From contig CAZMZJ010000006.1 in the NCBI GenBank assembly GCA_964570825.1, positions 71,926-135,925 of the forward strand: a stretch of DNA of 64,000 nt, read 5' to 3'. This document shows positions 51,000 through 59,790 of the stretch, one piece after another. The notes under the pieces are model-generated. The model did no database searches. It saw nothing but the letters and a program-made list of their open reading frames with translations, and was not told where the DNA came from. Positions within the stretch are counted from its first letter, which is position 1. Each line of letters opens with the position of its first letter. Origin of the DNA: UMGS1002 sp964570825. GTDB taxonomy: Bacteria; Bacillota; Clostridia; Oscillospirales; CAG-272. A program made the translations under genes and the position numbers.

Positions 51000-53327
51000 T
51001 CAGTACTCCGCAAGCATTTCATTTAGCCTTCTCTCCGCCTCGTCGGCGCGGAGCCTGTCGGCCGCGTATGCCTTTCTCAGCAGTTCTCCCGGTATGAAGT
51101 CGTCATACTTGTCAAACACCGGGAGCTCACCCGCTGAAACGAGCGCCTCGCAGTCGATTCCTTCGGTTCTTGCTTTGTCTGCAAGAGCTTTTATAAGTTC
51201 GTAATCATTGCCCCGCTCCATGCGGAACGTCATATAGCAGCAGCCTTCAAAATCAAGGTTTGAAATTTTGAATTCCTTTGAATTCTGCGCAAGGTACTTG
51301 CGCAGCGTTCTGAACGAACGCGTGCCGAGCCACGGGAAAAGGCACCACGAGTATCCTCCGAGGCAAACCATCGAATGCTCGAGCATCCCTGTGTTCCGCG
51401 CAAGATGCCGCGCCACATCGAGCCTCTGAACGGCATTCGGCTTGAGGTACGGATAAACCGTGTCCTCGGCGAGCACTTTTTTCATCCTCTCAAGGATCCG
51501 CGTGTGAATTTCGCCGTAGTCGCCGGGCCATGCGATCTCCATCTTGCCCTCGACGCCCCTGACGTAAATCAGCTTGCGCTTGATGTCAAGCTCCTCGACC
51601 TCCCAGACGCGTCCGGCGAGAGCGAATCTGTCTCCCACAGGGGGCGGGGATGTGATGACTCCTATTTCGTCCGAGCCGCAGCGCACGGTATAGTCCTCGG
51701 TATCTTTGAAAACGGCGTAAAACCTGAAGCTTTTCATTAGTTTCTCGCCTTCAAGGCCAACAATAAGCCCTTTTTCCTCGGTCATCTCCAAAAAGCCGTC
51801 TTTCAGCATGGAAAGAATCAGGGTTTTGTAATCCTCCTTGCTCACCGCGGCGAACGGAGGCAGCGCAAGCACCCGGTCGGCAAGCCGTTTCGGCGTCAGC
51901 TCGCCCGACGCGCCGAGAATGCTCAGCGTCTGCTGGAACAGTAGCGAGAACGGCAGCTTCCGCACAAGCGGAGGCTCGATAAACCTTTCCTCGATGTACA
52001 GTTGTATTATCGCTATGGCCCTGAGCAGCCCCCATGGAATCAGCTGCGGCAGGGGAGTATTCGGCAGCGGATTTTCTTCGCGGAAAACCATCATCATCTC
52101 CGGTGGCTGTCCGCGGCGTCCCGAGCGACCGAGCCGCTGCAGGAAGCTTGAAACTGAGCTTGGCGCGTCGTTGTGCAGAACTCTCTCAAGCCGCCCGATG
52201 TCGACTCCAAGCTCAAGAGTGACGGTTGCGCAGGTGACGGCCTGAACGTTTTCGTCCTTCATTTTAAGCTCTGCTTCCTCGCGTATTGACGCGGAAAGGA
52301 ATCCGTGATGAATCAGGAAGATATCCGGCTCGCCGCGCCGCTTGGCAATCTGCCTGAAGGTGGCGCAGATATATTCCGTTTCCTCGCGTGAATTTGAAAA
52401 GACAAGAGATTTCTTGTCCTTAACGCAGTCGTACATATATTCGTATCCCGCGTCAAGCTCCGCGGCAGCCGGCTGTTTCTGCCCGTTTGTGCTTTCCGCC
52501 GCCTCTGACGTCTCTCCGCCGTTCACTCGTGTTGCCGGAAGGCAATTTTTTTCGCTGTCAGCAATCGCGGGACGGTTTTCGTAGCTGCCGCGGTCTGTCT
52601 GGTCTTCCTTAAGGTTTTGAATATAAAAATGCTCAAGGCCGAGTCTCCAGCGGAGCTTTTCCTCTTTGAACAGCGGGATATCGGTCTTACGCATGGTTCC
52701 GGCCGACAGCCAGGCCGCTGCCAGCTCCGGGTCGCCGACAGTCGCTGAAAGTCCTATGCGGCGTGGCGTCCGGCCTATAATGCGCGCGATCCGGCACAGC
52801 TGGCAGATTATCTGGTTGCCACGGTCGGCGCCTGTCAGGGTATGAATTTCGTCTATAATTATATATCGCAGGTCGCAGAAAAGCCGCACTATGTCGTTCG
52901 AGCGGTTGAGCAGCATAGACTCGAGCGACTCCGGCGTTATCTGGAGAATTCCGGACGGATTTTCGAGTAGTTTTCTCTTGTGTGAAGCTGCCACATCACC
53001 GTGCCAGTGAGTGACCCTGATGCCGGTCTGTTCGAGCAGCTCGTCGATTCTTGCAAACTGGTCGTTGATGAGGCTTTTCAGCGGCGCGATGTAAAGAACG
53101 CCGACCGATGCGGGCGGATTTTCCCATATGTCGGTGAGCACGGGGAAAAAGGCCGCCTCGGTCTTGCCGCTTGCTGTCGACGAGGTGAGAAGCAGGTTGT
53201 GGTCGGTTTCAAATATCGAATGTGCCGCCGCAATCTGGACAGCGCGAAGGCTGTCCCAGGAATGCGAGTAAATGAATTCCCGTATGAAATCCGGAAATCT
53301 CTCGAAAATCATGTCGGCTTCCGTCAT
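51000..53327 (-). CDS. Lhr-like DEAD/DEAH helicase of the TerB/DUF2791 operon
   Basis: A 775-residue superfamily 2 helicase. Walker A is TASGKTE (residues 51-57), DEIH is at 159-162, and GLSATVG is motif III. The second RecA domain has VLHNDAPSSVSSFLQRLGRSGRRGQ (motif VI), with ELGVDIG before it. An Lhr-type C-terminal region follows. Between the two core domains lies a low-complexity insertion, about residues 238-300. It probably unwinds DNA or DNA:RNA. Related proteins occur as BrxHI in BREX type 2. It is the third gene of the operon; a 100-bp gap with a hairpin separates it from the ATPase. ATG 53327 follows GGAGGTGGGC. Confidence 0.88.
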   Translation of the reverse strand: MTEADMIFERFPDFIREFIYSHSWDSLRAVQIAAAHSIFETDHNLLLTSSTASGKTEAAFFPVLTDIWENPPASVGVLYIAPLKSLINDQFARIDELLEQTGIRVTHWHGDVAASHKRKLLENPSGILQITPESLESMLLNRSNDIVRLFCDLRYIIIDEIHTLTGADRGNQIICQLCRIARIIGRTPRRIGLSATVGDPELAAAWLSAGTMRKTDIPLFKEEKLRWRLGLEHFYIQNLKEDQTDRGSYENRPAIADSEKNCLPATRVNGGETSEAAESTNGQKQPAAAELDAGYEYMYDCVKDKKSLVFSNSREETEYICATFRQIAKRRGEPDIFLIHHGFLSASIREEAELKMKDENVQAVTCATVTLELGVDIGRLERVLHNDAPSSVSSFLQRLGRSGRRGQPPEMMMVFREENPLPNTPLPQLIPWGLLRAIAIIQLYIEERFIEPPLVRKLPFSLLFQQTLSILGASGELTPKRLADRVLALPPFAAVSKEDYKTLILSMLKDGFLEMTEEKGLIVGLEGEKLMKSFRFYAVFKDTEDYTVRCGSDEIGVITSPPPVGDRFALAGRVWEVEELDIKRKLIYVRGVEGKMEIAWPGDYGEIHTRILERMKKVLAEDTVYPYLKPNAVQRLDVARHLARNTGMLEHSMVCLGGYSWCLFPWLGTRSFRTLRKYLAQNSKEFKISNLDFEGCCYMTFRMERGNDYELIKALADKARTEGIDCEALVSAGELPVFDKYDDFIPGELLRKAYAADRLRADEAERRLNEMLAEY

Positions 53328-53357
53328 AAAATGCCCACCTCCGGAATACGCAAAGCG

Positions 53358-53372
53358 CGGGGCACCGCCCCG
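53358..53372 (-). other. Small hairpin in the ATPase-helicase gap
   Basis: CGGGGC-GGT-GCCCCG on the minus strand, between an unused GGAGG and the real ribosome site of the helicase. It may lower read-through or helicase translation. Confidence 0.35.
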
Positions 53373-53427
53373 AACCTCCGATAATCGATAATATTGATGA
53401 AAATTTGTAAAAAATCGCAGAATGCCT

Positions 53428-54888
53428 TTAGAATATTATATCTTCGGGATTAAAATCCGGCTTTCCTCTGCCGTCGGAATCATCGGATTCAGGCGTGGAA
53501 ACGTCTTTGCCGCCGTCACTGCCGATTTTGTTGTCGGTTTTATATTTACCATTGTTTTCGTTTTCATTTTCGTTGTTATTTTCATCTTCATCAGCTTCGC
53601 CGGCGGTTTTGAGCGTCACCGCCGTCCCGACAATGTCGTTGAACGACGCCGACGGGTTTTGCATGAGAATGTTGAGGACCGTCATATAATCCCTCAGCAT
53701 TTCGCGCGGAGTTATCATCGCGTTGGCCCCGGCGCGCTCAAGGCAGATGTTGAGAAACCGGACCATTTCCTCGTCGGTAATTCTCGGCGTCCAGTTATAA
53801 TTCTGCGAATAAAGCCGGGTGATTCTCACTATAAGCGCCAGCAGCTCGTCGTCTGAGAGCCGCCGCAGGCGTATGACCGGGCCGATAAGATTTTTATATC
53901 CTTCAAGCGCGAACCGGCTGTCGCAGAGCCTTGACCTCAGGGCCTCGTAGCTGAACAGTCCCCGCCGGGTATCCTCGAGAAACTGCGGAGTTCCGCCGAG
54001 TATTATTTCAAGTCCGGGCGCGCGCCCCTGAAGAGTGTCGTTGAACATCGAAAGGATTTTCTCATAGTTGTTCTCACGGCTTACGCGGTGCGTGATTTTA
54101 TAGAGGTTCACGCATTCGTCGATGAATACGACAAGCCCGCGGTATCCCATCCGCCGTACGAGAGCCGCCCAAAGCTTTATGAAATCGTACCAGTTGTCGT
54201 CGTCGATTATCACCGACACTGAAAATCCGAGCGATATGCGTGCCTCGGTTTTTGTGGTATATTCTCCGCGCAGCCATCTGATGCAGGCGCTCTTGATATC
54301 CTCATCTCCGGCGGTGTAAGCCCGGTAATATTCCGCGACCACCCTGGCAAAATCAAAGCCGCCGACGAGGAACTCGACCTCGCGCAGCTCGTCCATCACT
54401 TTTGAGCCGAGCCTGCGTGTGAATTCCGCGCTTCCAGCTTCGATTCCTTCGGACGCTAAATCAGCCTGCAGCGCGCTTATCCAGCGGGCGATGATTTTCG
54501 GCAGAGCGCCGCCGTCGGGAGAGGACTTTGAGGCGAGGTTTTTCATCAGCTCGCGGTAAGTCGCGGCGCCGCTGCCGCCGCTGCCGTAAAGCCGGCGTTC
54601 TGGCGACAGATCGGCGTCTGCTGTAATAAAGTCCCGCTCGAGAGCATACCCGCGTATCAGTTGCATAAGGAAGCTCTTGCCGCTGCCGTACCGGCCGATG
54701 AGGAAGCGCATCGAACCGCCGCCCTCATTGACAGCCTCAAGGTCTGAGAGCAGCGCCGCGATTTCGTCCTTGCGTCCTATTGCGATATACGGTGCTCCGG
54801 CGCGCGGCACAACTCCGGCGGAAACCGACGCGAGCAGCGAGGCGAGTATTCTTTTGGGAACATTTGGTGTGCTGCTTATATCAGTCAT
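53428..54888 (-). CDS. P-loop ATPase, DUF2791/BrxD-like
   Basis: A 486-residue ATPase. Walker A is GRYGSGKS (residues 65-72) and Walker B LVVFIDECVNL with Asp-Glu at 257-258. It has the GRKDEIAALLSDL start and the arginine-rich later half (RLRRLSDDELLAL) of the BREX ATP-binding family DUF2791. The last 50 residues are a disordered Asp/Glu/Asn tail (NENENENN). It probably loads or regulates the helicase. ATG 54888 (MTDISS...) is chosen; it overlaps the TerB gene by 8 bp and has AGGAAG just upstream. The longer frame to 54936 is inside the TerB gene. Confidence 0.88.
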   Translation of the reverse strand: MTDISSTPNVPKRILASLLASVSAGVVPRAGAPYIAIGRKDEIAALLSDLEAVNEGGGSMRFLIGRYGSGKSFLMQLIRGYALERDFITADADLSPERRLYGSGGSGAATYRELMKNLASKSSPDGGALPKIIARWISALQADLASEGIEAGSAEFTRRLGSKVMDELREVEFLVGGFDFARVVAEYYRAYTAGDEDIKSACIRWLRGEYTTKTEARISLGFSVSVIIDDDNWYDFIKLWAALVRRMGYRGLVVFIDECVNLYKITHRVSRENNYEKILSMFNDTLQGRAPGLEIILGGTPQFLEDTRRGLFSYEALRSRLCDSRFALEGYKNLIGPVIRLRRLSDDELLALIVRITRLYSQNYNWTPRITDEEMVRFLNICLERAGANAMITPREMLRDYMTVLNILMQNPSASFNDIVGTAVTLKTAGEADEDENNNENENENNGKYKTDNKIGSDGGKDVSTPESDDSDGRGKPDFNPEDIIF

Positions 54889-56590
54889 CAAAAACTTCCT
54901 TTCTGTAATCTTCAATAAATGAATAACCCTCGCCATCCTCGGCGAGTATAACGTCGCCTATTGTTCCGGCTGAAATTTCGTTTATCCGGTCGGCTATATA
55001 GTCGGGCAGCATGCCGCGCTCCGAGGCGAAGCTGAGCTGGCCCGAATAGTCGCGCCTGTCGGCAAGACGCACGAATTCAATGAAGTCGCCGAGCCGCTCC
55101 GCGAGAGTGAGGCATTGTTCGCCAGCCGCCTTATGCACGTCTTTATCGCCCTGATTTTCCGGAGCGGTTGAAGATCTGCCCGACATCTCGTCAAACATCT
55201 CGTCGACAGGCGACCTCAGGCCGCCGTCATTATTGACAGAAGTCCCCTTTTCCTCAAATGCCGCGGCGAGGCGTTCGGTGGTCTCCCACGAGGCCTGCTC
55301 AATTTCGGCCGCGCGTTCGTGCGATGCGCCTTTAATCGGAAGGTTGTAATATTTGTCGTAATCGTGGATTTCAGGCTCGGCGGCTTTTCGCTTTTTCGGC
55401 AGAGCGCCGGCAAAGTACTCGTCTATGCACGCGCGCATCGGGGCGGGAAGAGCGAAGACGCTGAGTCTTGACTTGATGCCCAGATAAGCGCGGATTTTAT
55501 TTTCGGAATACTTTATAATGTCGGTCACCAGAAAACGAAGCTCGTGGGTGCGGGAGAACGAGCAGTAATCCGCCTCGATTTTTTTCTTGACCTCGTACGA
55601 GCACAGAGCGCCCGCGAAAGCATCGCGGATGATATGGCTGTCCTCAAGGCCGGCGCCCGAAAGAAGCTGTCCGCTGTCGTTTGAAAAGCGTTTTACCGTC
55701 GCCGCAAGTGAATTGCGAATGTGGGTGTCGAAAAGGGGCAGCGCGTCGCCTCTTGCGAATTTGCTGGTTTTGTAATCGTAATTTGTGCAGAATGTGAGCA
55801 GCATATTGCAATATCCGTCCTCGGCGCCGTCCTTTGACGACATAAAGAATTCTTTCAGCGTGCAGGACTGCACCGCCACGGCAGGTATTCCGTATGACTT
55901 GATATCAGGCGGCGGCAAGTGGAAAATCAGCGAAAAATCGCATATCCATTCGCCGAGCATACGGTCGAATCTTGGAAATTCTTCGCGGTACGCCTTCCAG
56001 ACGCCGCAAAGCTGGCTCTGTCCCCATGCGGGGTTTCCGTGCCCTCCTGTGTTGATTATCTCGTATATGAAAAGAAGTATATAGCTGTAGTCGCTTTTGA
56101 GGTAGCGTCCGGAGATCGCGCAGGTGCGCCACCACAGGTACCATTGCAGCTGCTGCCGCGAAAGCTGCGAAAACTGCGGGACATATGAAAAGAATGGTAC
56201 CGGCTGGCACTCGGAGCTGGCGATATTGTTAATTTTCCTCGCGTGGCGAAGGAACTGTTCATAATAATTGTAGCTTGTTTTCCAGTTAAAAATCCTTACC
56301 TTGTGAATCAAGCTGTGGGCCGGCGCGTACTCGTCGTCGGGCTTCGGCGGTGAGGCGAACTCCTGCGCGGTGTGCGGAGGAATGAATTTTTTCACGAGCA
56401 GGCGGCTGTCGTCGGACGCGCTTGCCGCGGAGGCGTTGTTATTCTGCGGTCCGCGCGGCTCGACAGTTATTTCAACAGTATCGGTTGAACGCTGCGGGTG
56501 CTGAGGGCAGCTTTTTCTTATGGGCAGCAGAGTCTCAATATTCCAGAACCCGTCAAGCTCCTTCTGCCTTTCTTTATTTGAATCTTCCGT
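54881..56590 (-). CDS. TerB-N/TerB-C domain protein, first gene of the operon
   Basis: At about 569 residues the protein has a TerB_N domain (after PVPFFSYVPQFSQLSRQQLQWYLWWR, SDYSYILLFIYEIINT) and a TerB_C-like end (LTLAERLGDFIEFVRLA ... INEISAGTIGDVILAEDG). Between them is a helical region. The first in-frame ATG/GTG is GTG 56395, which has no ribosome site. The frame stays open to 56590, where ACG lies 9 bases after a perfect AAAGGAGG; the extra residues (GFWNIETLLPIRK) look like the family's N-terminus. The start is thus probably ACG 56590, unusual in bacteria; if not, 504 residues remain. The promoter is at 56660-56688. In other genomes TerB-N proteins occur with this ATPase and helicase, and a role in DNA processing or phage/stress response has been proposed. 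Confidence 0.82.
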   Translation of the reverse strand, partial: TEDSNKERQKELDGFWNIETLLPIRKSCPQHPQRSTDTVEITVEPRGPQNNNASAASASDDSRLLVKKFIPPHTAQEFASPPKPDDEYAPAHSLIHKVRIFNWKTSYNYYEQFLRHARKINNIASSECQPVPFFSYVPQFSQLSRQQLQWYLWWRTCAISGRYLKSDYSYILLFIYEIINTGGHGNPAWGQSQLCGVWKAYREEFPRFDRMLGEWICDFSLIFHLPPPDIKSYGIPAVAVQSCTLKEFFMSSKDGAEDGYCNMLLTFCTNYDYKTSKFARGDALPLFDTHIRNSLAATVKRFSNDSGQLLSGAGLEDSHIIRDAFAGALCSYEVKKKIEADYCSFSRTHELRFLVTDIIKYSENKIRAYLGIKSRLSVFALPAPMRACIDEYFAGALPKKRKAAEPEIHDYDKYYNLPIKGASHERAAEIEQASWETTERLAAAFEEKGTSVNNDGGLRSPVDEMFDEMSGRSSTAPENQGDKDVHKAAGEQCLTLAERLGDFIEFVRLADRRDYSGQLSFASERGMLPDYIADRINEISAGTIGDVILAEDGEGYSFIEDYRKEVFDD

Positions 56591-56659
56591 GGGAACACGC
56601 CTCCTTTCCGGTAGAGTATATATTATTAGGATGATATGTTTCGTATTCTTTAACGATAC

Positions 56660-56688
56660 ATTATATCACTATATATGTATATTGTCAA
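56660..56688 (-). promoter_or_regulatory. Consensus promoter of the TerB operon
   Basis: On the minus strand TTGACA (56688-56683), a 17-bp spacer and TATAAT (56665-56660), identical to the sigma-A consensus. It implies strong constitutive or repressed expression. Confidence 0.85.
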
Positions 56689-56747
56689 TCGGGAGGCGTT
56701 TTTTATGGAAGACATATGTGCCATGTATATAAAAATTAACGCCGTTG

Positions 56748-56776
56748 TTGACAAAATACGCGCGTAGTGATAAAAT
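56748..56776 (+). promoter_or_regulatory. Promoter of the pyr operon
   Basis: TTGACA (56748-56753), a 17-bp spacer and TAAAAT (56771-56776). Transcription would start about 30 nt before pyrC, so no PyrR-type attenuator fits in the leader. Confidence 0.75.
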
Positions 56777-56811
56777 ATAAAAAATAAATAAAGCGGGGCG
56801 GAACGGGAGAT

Positions 56812-58080
56812 ATGGACTTGCTGCTGAAGGGCGCGTATGTGTTTAATGAGAACGGCTTTGACAAGGGCGACGTGTTCATTTCAGACGATTCCGCCGCCAG
56901 TTTTTCCGGATTGTCCGGAACCCGCGTCAGGGAAATTGATTTCTCCGGCAGGTTTGTTTTCCCCGGCTTTACAGATGTGCACGTTCATCTGAGAGAGCCG
57001 GGTTTTTCGTATAAGGAGAGGATAGCGACCGGGACGCTTGCGGCGTCCCGCGGAGGGTTCACCACTGTTTTTGCCATGCCGAACCTCAATCCCTCGCCGG
57101 ACGGGCGTGCGGGGCTTGACGCCGAGCTTGCGGCGATAGCCGGCGGAGCGTTGATCCGCGTACTGCCGTATGGCGCGATAACAAAGGGCAGCATGGGCAA
57201 AGAAATGGCGGATTTTGAAGCGATGCCGGATGCCGTGGCGTTTTCCGACGACGGAAAGGGTACGGCTCCTGAAGTGCTGGAAGAAGCGATGCTCCGGGTT
57301 AAAAAAACGGGAAGGATAATCTGTTCGCACTGCGAGGATGCGTCGCTCAAGGGAGGAGACCATATCGCCCAAGGCTCACCGTATGCGAAAAAGCTCGGCA
57401 TTTCCGGCATCAGCTGTGAGAGTGAATATCTGCAGCTTGAAAAAGAACTGAGCGCCGCGCAGAAGACAGGCTGTCCGTATCATATGTGCCACATAAGCTG
57501 CCGCGAGAGCGTCGAGCTTATAAGAAAGGCAAAAGCCCGCGGACTTGACGTCACCTGCGAGACGGCTCCGCACTATATCGCGCTTGACTACAACAGCGTG
57601 ACGGAGGATGACGGCCGGTTCAAGATGAACCCGCCCCTGCGCTCACCGGCTGACCGTGCTGCGATAATCGAAGGGATAGCGGACGGGACGATAGACATGA
57701 TTGCAACCGATCATGCGCCGCACTCGGCTGCTGAAAAGGGGAAGGGGCTTGCCGGGAGTGCGATGGGGGTGGTCGGGCTTGAGACGGCGTTCGCCGTCTG
57801 CCATACCGCGCTTGTCAGGACGGGGATAATCAGCCTGCACCGGCTGGTGGAGCTGATGAGTATATCTCCGGCGAAGCGTTTCGGGGCGGGAAGCGTTACT
57901 GTCAGGTCGGGGAAAGCGGCCGACTTTACCGTGTTTGACGTCGGAAGCAGATATAAAATAAACCCCGATGACTTTTTATCGATGGGAAAGAGCTCGCCGT
58001 TTGCGGGGCGCGAGGTATATGGCGAGTGCCTTATGACAGTCTGCGGCGGAAGAATAGTTTACATGAAGGACGGTCTATGA
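56812..58080 (+). CDS. pyrC: Dihydroorotase
   Basis: A 422-residue amidohydrolase-fold zinc enzyme that cyclises carbamoyl-aspartate to dihydroorotate. The metal motif DVHVHLREPG is at the end of strand 1, with SHCED and TDHAPHSAAEK later. Length and motifs match type I bacterial enzymes (about 420-430). GGGAG lies just before ATG 56812. Its last codon overlaps pyrK in an ATGA. Confidence 0.95.
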   Translation: MDLLLKGAYVFNENGFDKGDVFISDDSAASFSGLSGTRVREIDFSGRFVFPGFTDVHVHLREPGFSYKERIATGTLAASRGGFTTVFAMPNLNPSPDGRAGLDAELAAIAGGALIRVLPYGAITKGSMGKEMADFEAMPDAVAFSDDGKGTAPEVLEEAMLRVKKTGRIICSHCEDASLKGGDHIAQGSPYAKKLGISGISCESEYLQLEKELSAAQKTGCPYHMCHISCRESVELIRKAKARGLDVTCETAPHYIALDYNSVTEDDGRFKMNPPLRSPADRAAIIEGIADGTIDMIATDHAPHSAAEKGKGLAGSAMGVVGLETAFAVCHTALVRTGIISLHRLVELMSISPAKRFGAGSVTVRSGKAADFTVFDVGSRYKINPDDFLSMGKSSPFAGREVYGECLMTVCGGRIVYMKDGL

Positions 58081-58811
58081 AACAAAGCATATTCATAGTG
58101 AAAGAGAATAAGAAAATTGCCGAAAACACATACCTGATAAGGCTTTTGGGCGACACCTCGGAAACCGGCAGGCCGGGTACATTCGTAAACATAAAGCTCG
58201 ACGGTTTTTTCCTGCGCCGTCCGATATCTGTCTGCGACAGCTGCGGCGGCACGCTTACGCTGATATACAAAACAGTCGGCGAGGGCACCGCGGCGCTTTC
58301 GGAGATTAAGCCGGGCGCAGGGCTTGACATTCTGACAGGGCTCGGGAACGGGTACGATATATCGGCATGCCGGAACAAGCCGCTGCTTATCGGCGGCGGA
58401 TGCGGGGTTCCTCCGCTTTATCTGCTTGCCAAAAAACTTATTACGGCGGGGAAGCCCGTGTCGGTCATACTCGGCTTCAACAGAGCAGGCGAGGTGTTTT
58501 TCGCCGATGAATTCAAAGCTCTCGGCGCGGATGTGCGCATCACGACGGCAGACGGTTCATGCGGGATAAAAGGCTTTGTCACATCTGCGATGGCGGATAT
58601 TGACTACGATTATTTTTATACCTGCGGGCCGGGTCCAATGCTTCGGGCGGTGTACGACAAAAGCGGGGAGGTTTCCGGCCAGTTCAGCTTTGAGGAACGC
58701 ATGGGCTGCGGCTTCGGAGCCTGCATGGGCTGTTCATGCAAAACAAAGTACGGCAGCAAGAGGATATGCCGTGACGGTCCGGTGCTTGTCAAGGAGGAGA
58801 TAATATGGTAG
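58077..58811 (+). CDS. pyrK: Dihydroorotate dehydrogenase electron-transfer subunit
   Basis: A 244-residue FAD/[2Fe-2S] protein. FAD/NAD-binding ferredoxin-reductase-like domains (PGTFVNIKLDGFFLRRPISV, GGGCGVPPLYLLA) are followed by a C-terminal iron-sulfur site CGFGACMGCSC ... C. It passes electrons from the FMN of PyrD to NAD. The start overlaps the pyrC stop by 4 bp. Confidence 0.95.
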   Translation: MKQSIFIVKENKKIAENTYLIRLLGDTSETGRPGTFVNIKLDGFFLRRPISVCDSCGGTLTLIYKTVGEGTAALSEIKPGAGLDILTGLGNGYDISACRNKPLLIGGGCGVPPLYLLAKKLITAGKPVSVILGFNRAGEVFFADEFKALGADVRITTADGSCGIKGFVTSAMADIDYDYFYTCGPGPMLRAVYDKSGEVSGQFSFEERMGCGFGACMGCSCKTKYGSKRICRDGPVLVKEEIIW

Positions 58812-59719
58812 ACACAAAGGTAAGCCTCTGCGGGATAACGCTTGACAACCCTGTTATCCCGGCATCGGGAACGTTCGGCTACGGATATGAGTTTGCCGAG
58901 CTTTACGATATAAATATACTCGGCACATTTTCCTTCAAGGGGACGACTGCCGGGGCGCGCTTCGGCAATCCCACGCCGCGCATTGCCGAAGTGCCGGGCG
59001 GGATGCTCAACGCCGTCGGGCTTCAGAACCCCGGCGTAAGGGCGGTTGTGGAGGAAGAGCTGCCTCGGCTTGCGAAGGTGTTTTCAAAGCCGGTGATGGC
59101 GAATATCAGCGGATTCTCGCCGGAGGAGTACGAAAGCGTCGCCGAGCAGCTTTCCGTATGTCCCATGGTCGGCTGGCTGGAGGTCAATATAAGCTGTCCT
59201 AATGTGCACGGCGGCGGCATTGCGTTCGGAACAGATCCGAAAGCGGCGGCCGAGGTGGTGCGCAGGGTTCGGAAAGTAACGAAAAAGCCGCTTATAATAA
59301 AGCTTTCGCCGAACGTTGCGGACATTGTCGAGATGGCAAAGGTGTGCGAAGCGGAGGGGGCGGACGCGGTGAGCCTGATAAACACCCTTGTCGGGATGCA
59401 GATTGACTTGAAGACAAAAAAACCGGTTTTGAGGAATATTACCGGCGGATATTCGGGTCCCGGTGTTTTTCCGGTGGCGCTCAGAATGGTTTATCAGGTA
59501 TATGAGGGCGTAAAGATACCGGTTGTCGGGATGGGAGGGGTTGCCTCAGCCGCGGACGTGCTGAAGATGATGGCGGCGGGGGCTGCGGCGGTGCAGGTGG
59601 GCGCGGCTAACCTTGTCAACCCGTATGCCTGCCGGGACATTATAAACGACCTGCCGCGCGTCATGGAAAAATACGGGATAGAATCGCTGTCCGGGCTTAC
59701 CGGGGCGGCGCACAGGTAA
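58805..59719 (+). CDS. pyrD: Dihydroorotate dehydrogenase 1B, catalytic subunit
   Basis: A 304-residue FMN barrel. Catalytic Cys is in NISCPNV, substrate/FMN residues in FKGTTAGARFGNP, KLSPNV, VSLINT and GMGGVASAADVLKMMAAGAAAVQVGAAN. Pairs with PyrK as an NAD-dependent class 1B enzyme. It overlaps pyrK by 7 bp, with GGAGGAG upstream. Confidence 0.96.
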   Translation: MVDTKVSLCGITLDNPVIPASGTFGYGYEFAELYDINILGTFSFKGTTAGARFGNPTPRIAEVPGGMLNAVGLQNPGVRAVVEEELPRLAKVFSKPVMANISGFSPEEYESVAEQLSVCPMVGWLEVNISCPNVHGGGIAFGTDPKAAAEVVRRVRKVTKKPLIIKLSPNVADIVEMAKVCEAEGADAVSLINTLVGMQIDLKTKKPVLRNITGGYSGPGVFPVALRMVYQVYEGVKIPVVGMGGVASAADVLKMMAAGAAAVQVGAANLVNPYACRDIINDLPRVMEKYGIESLSGLTGAAHR

Positions 59720-59790
59720 ATTCAAGTGGAAAAAATACCGCTTCCGCGGAGCAGACGCAACGGAGGCGGATAAAATTAAGGAGAAATATT

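Noticed and set aside
51000..56590. Complete BREX system
   Set aside because: Only BrxD- and BrxHI-like proteins are present; methyltransferase and phosphatase genes are absent on both sides, with pyr genes directly next to it.
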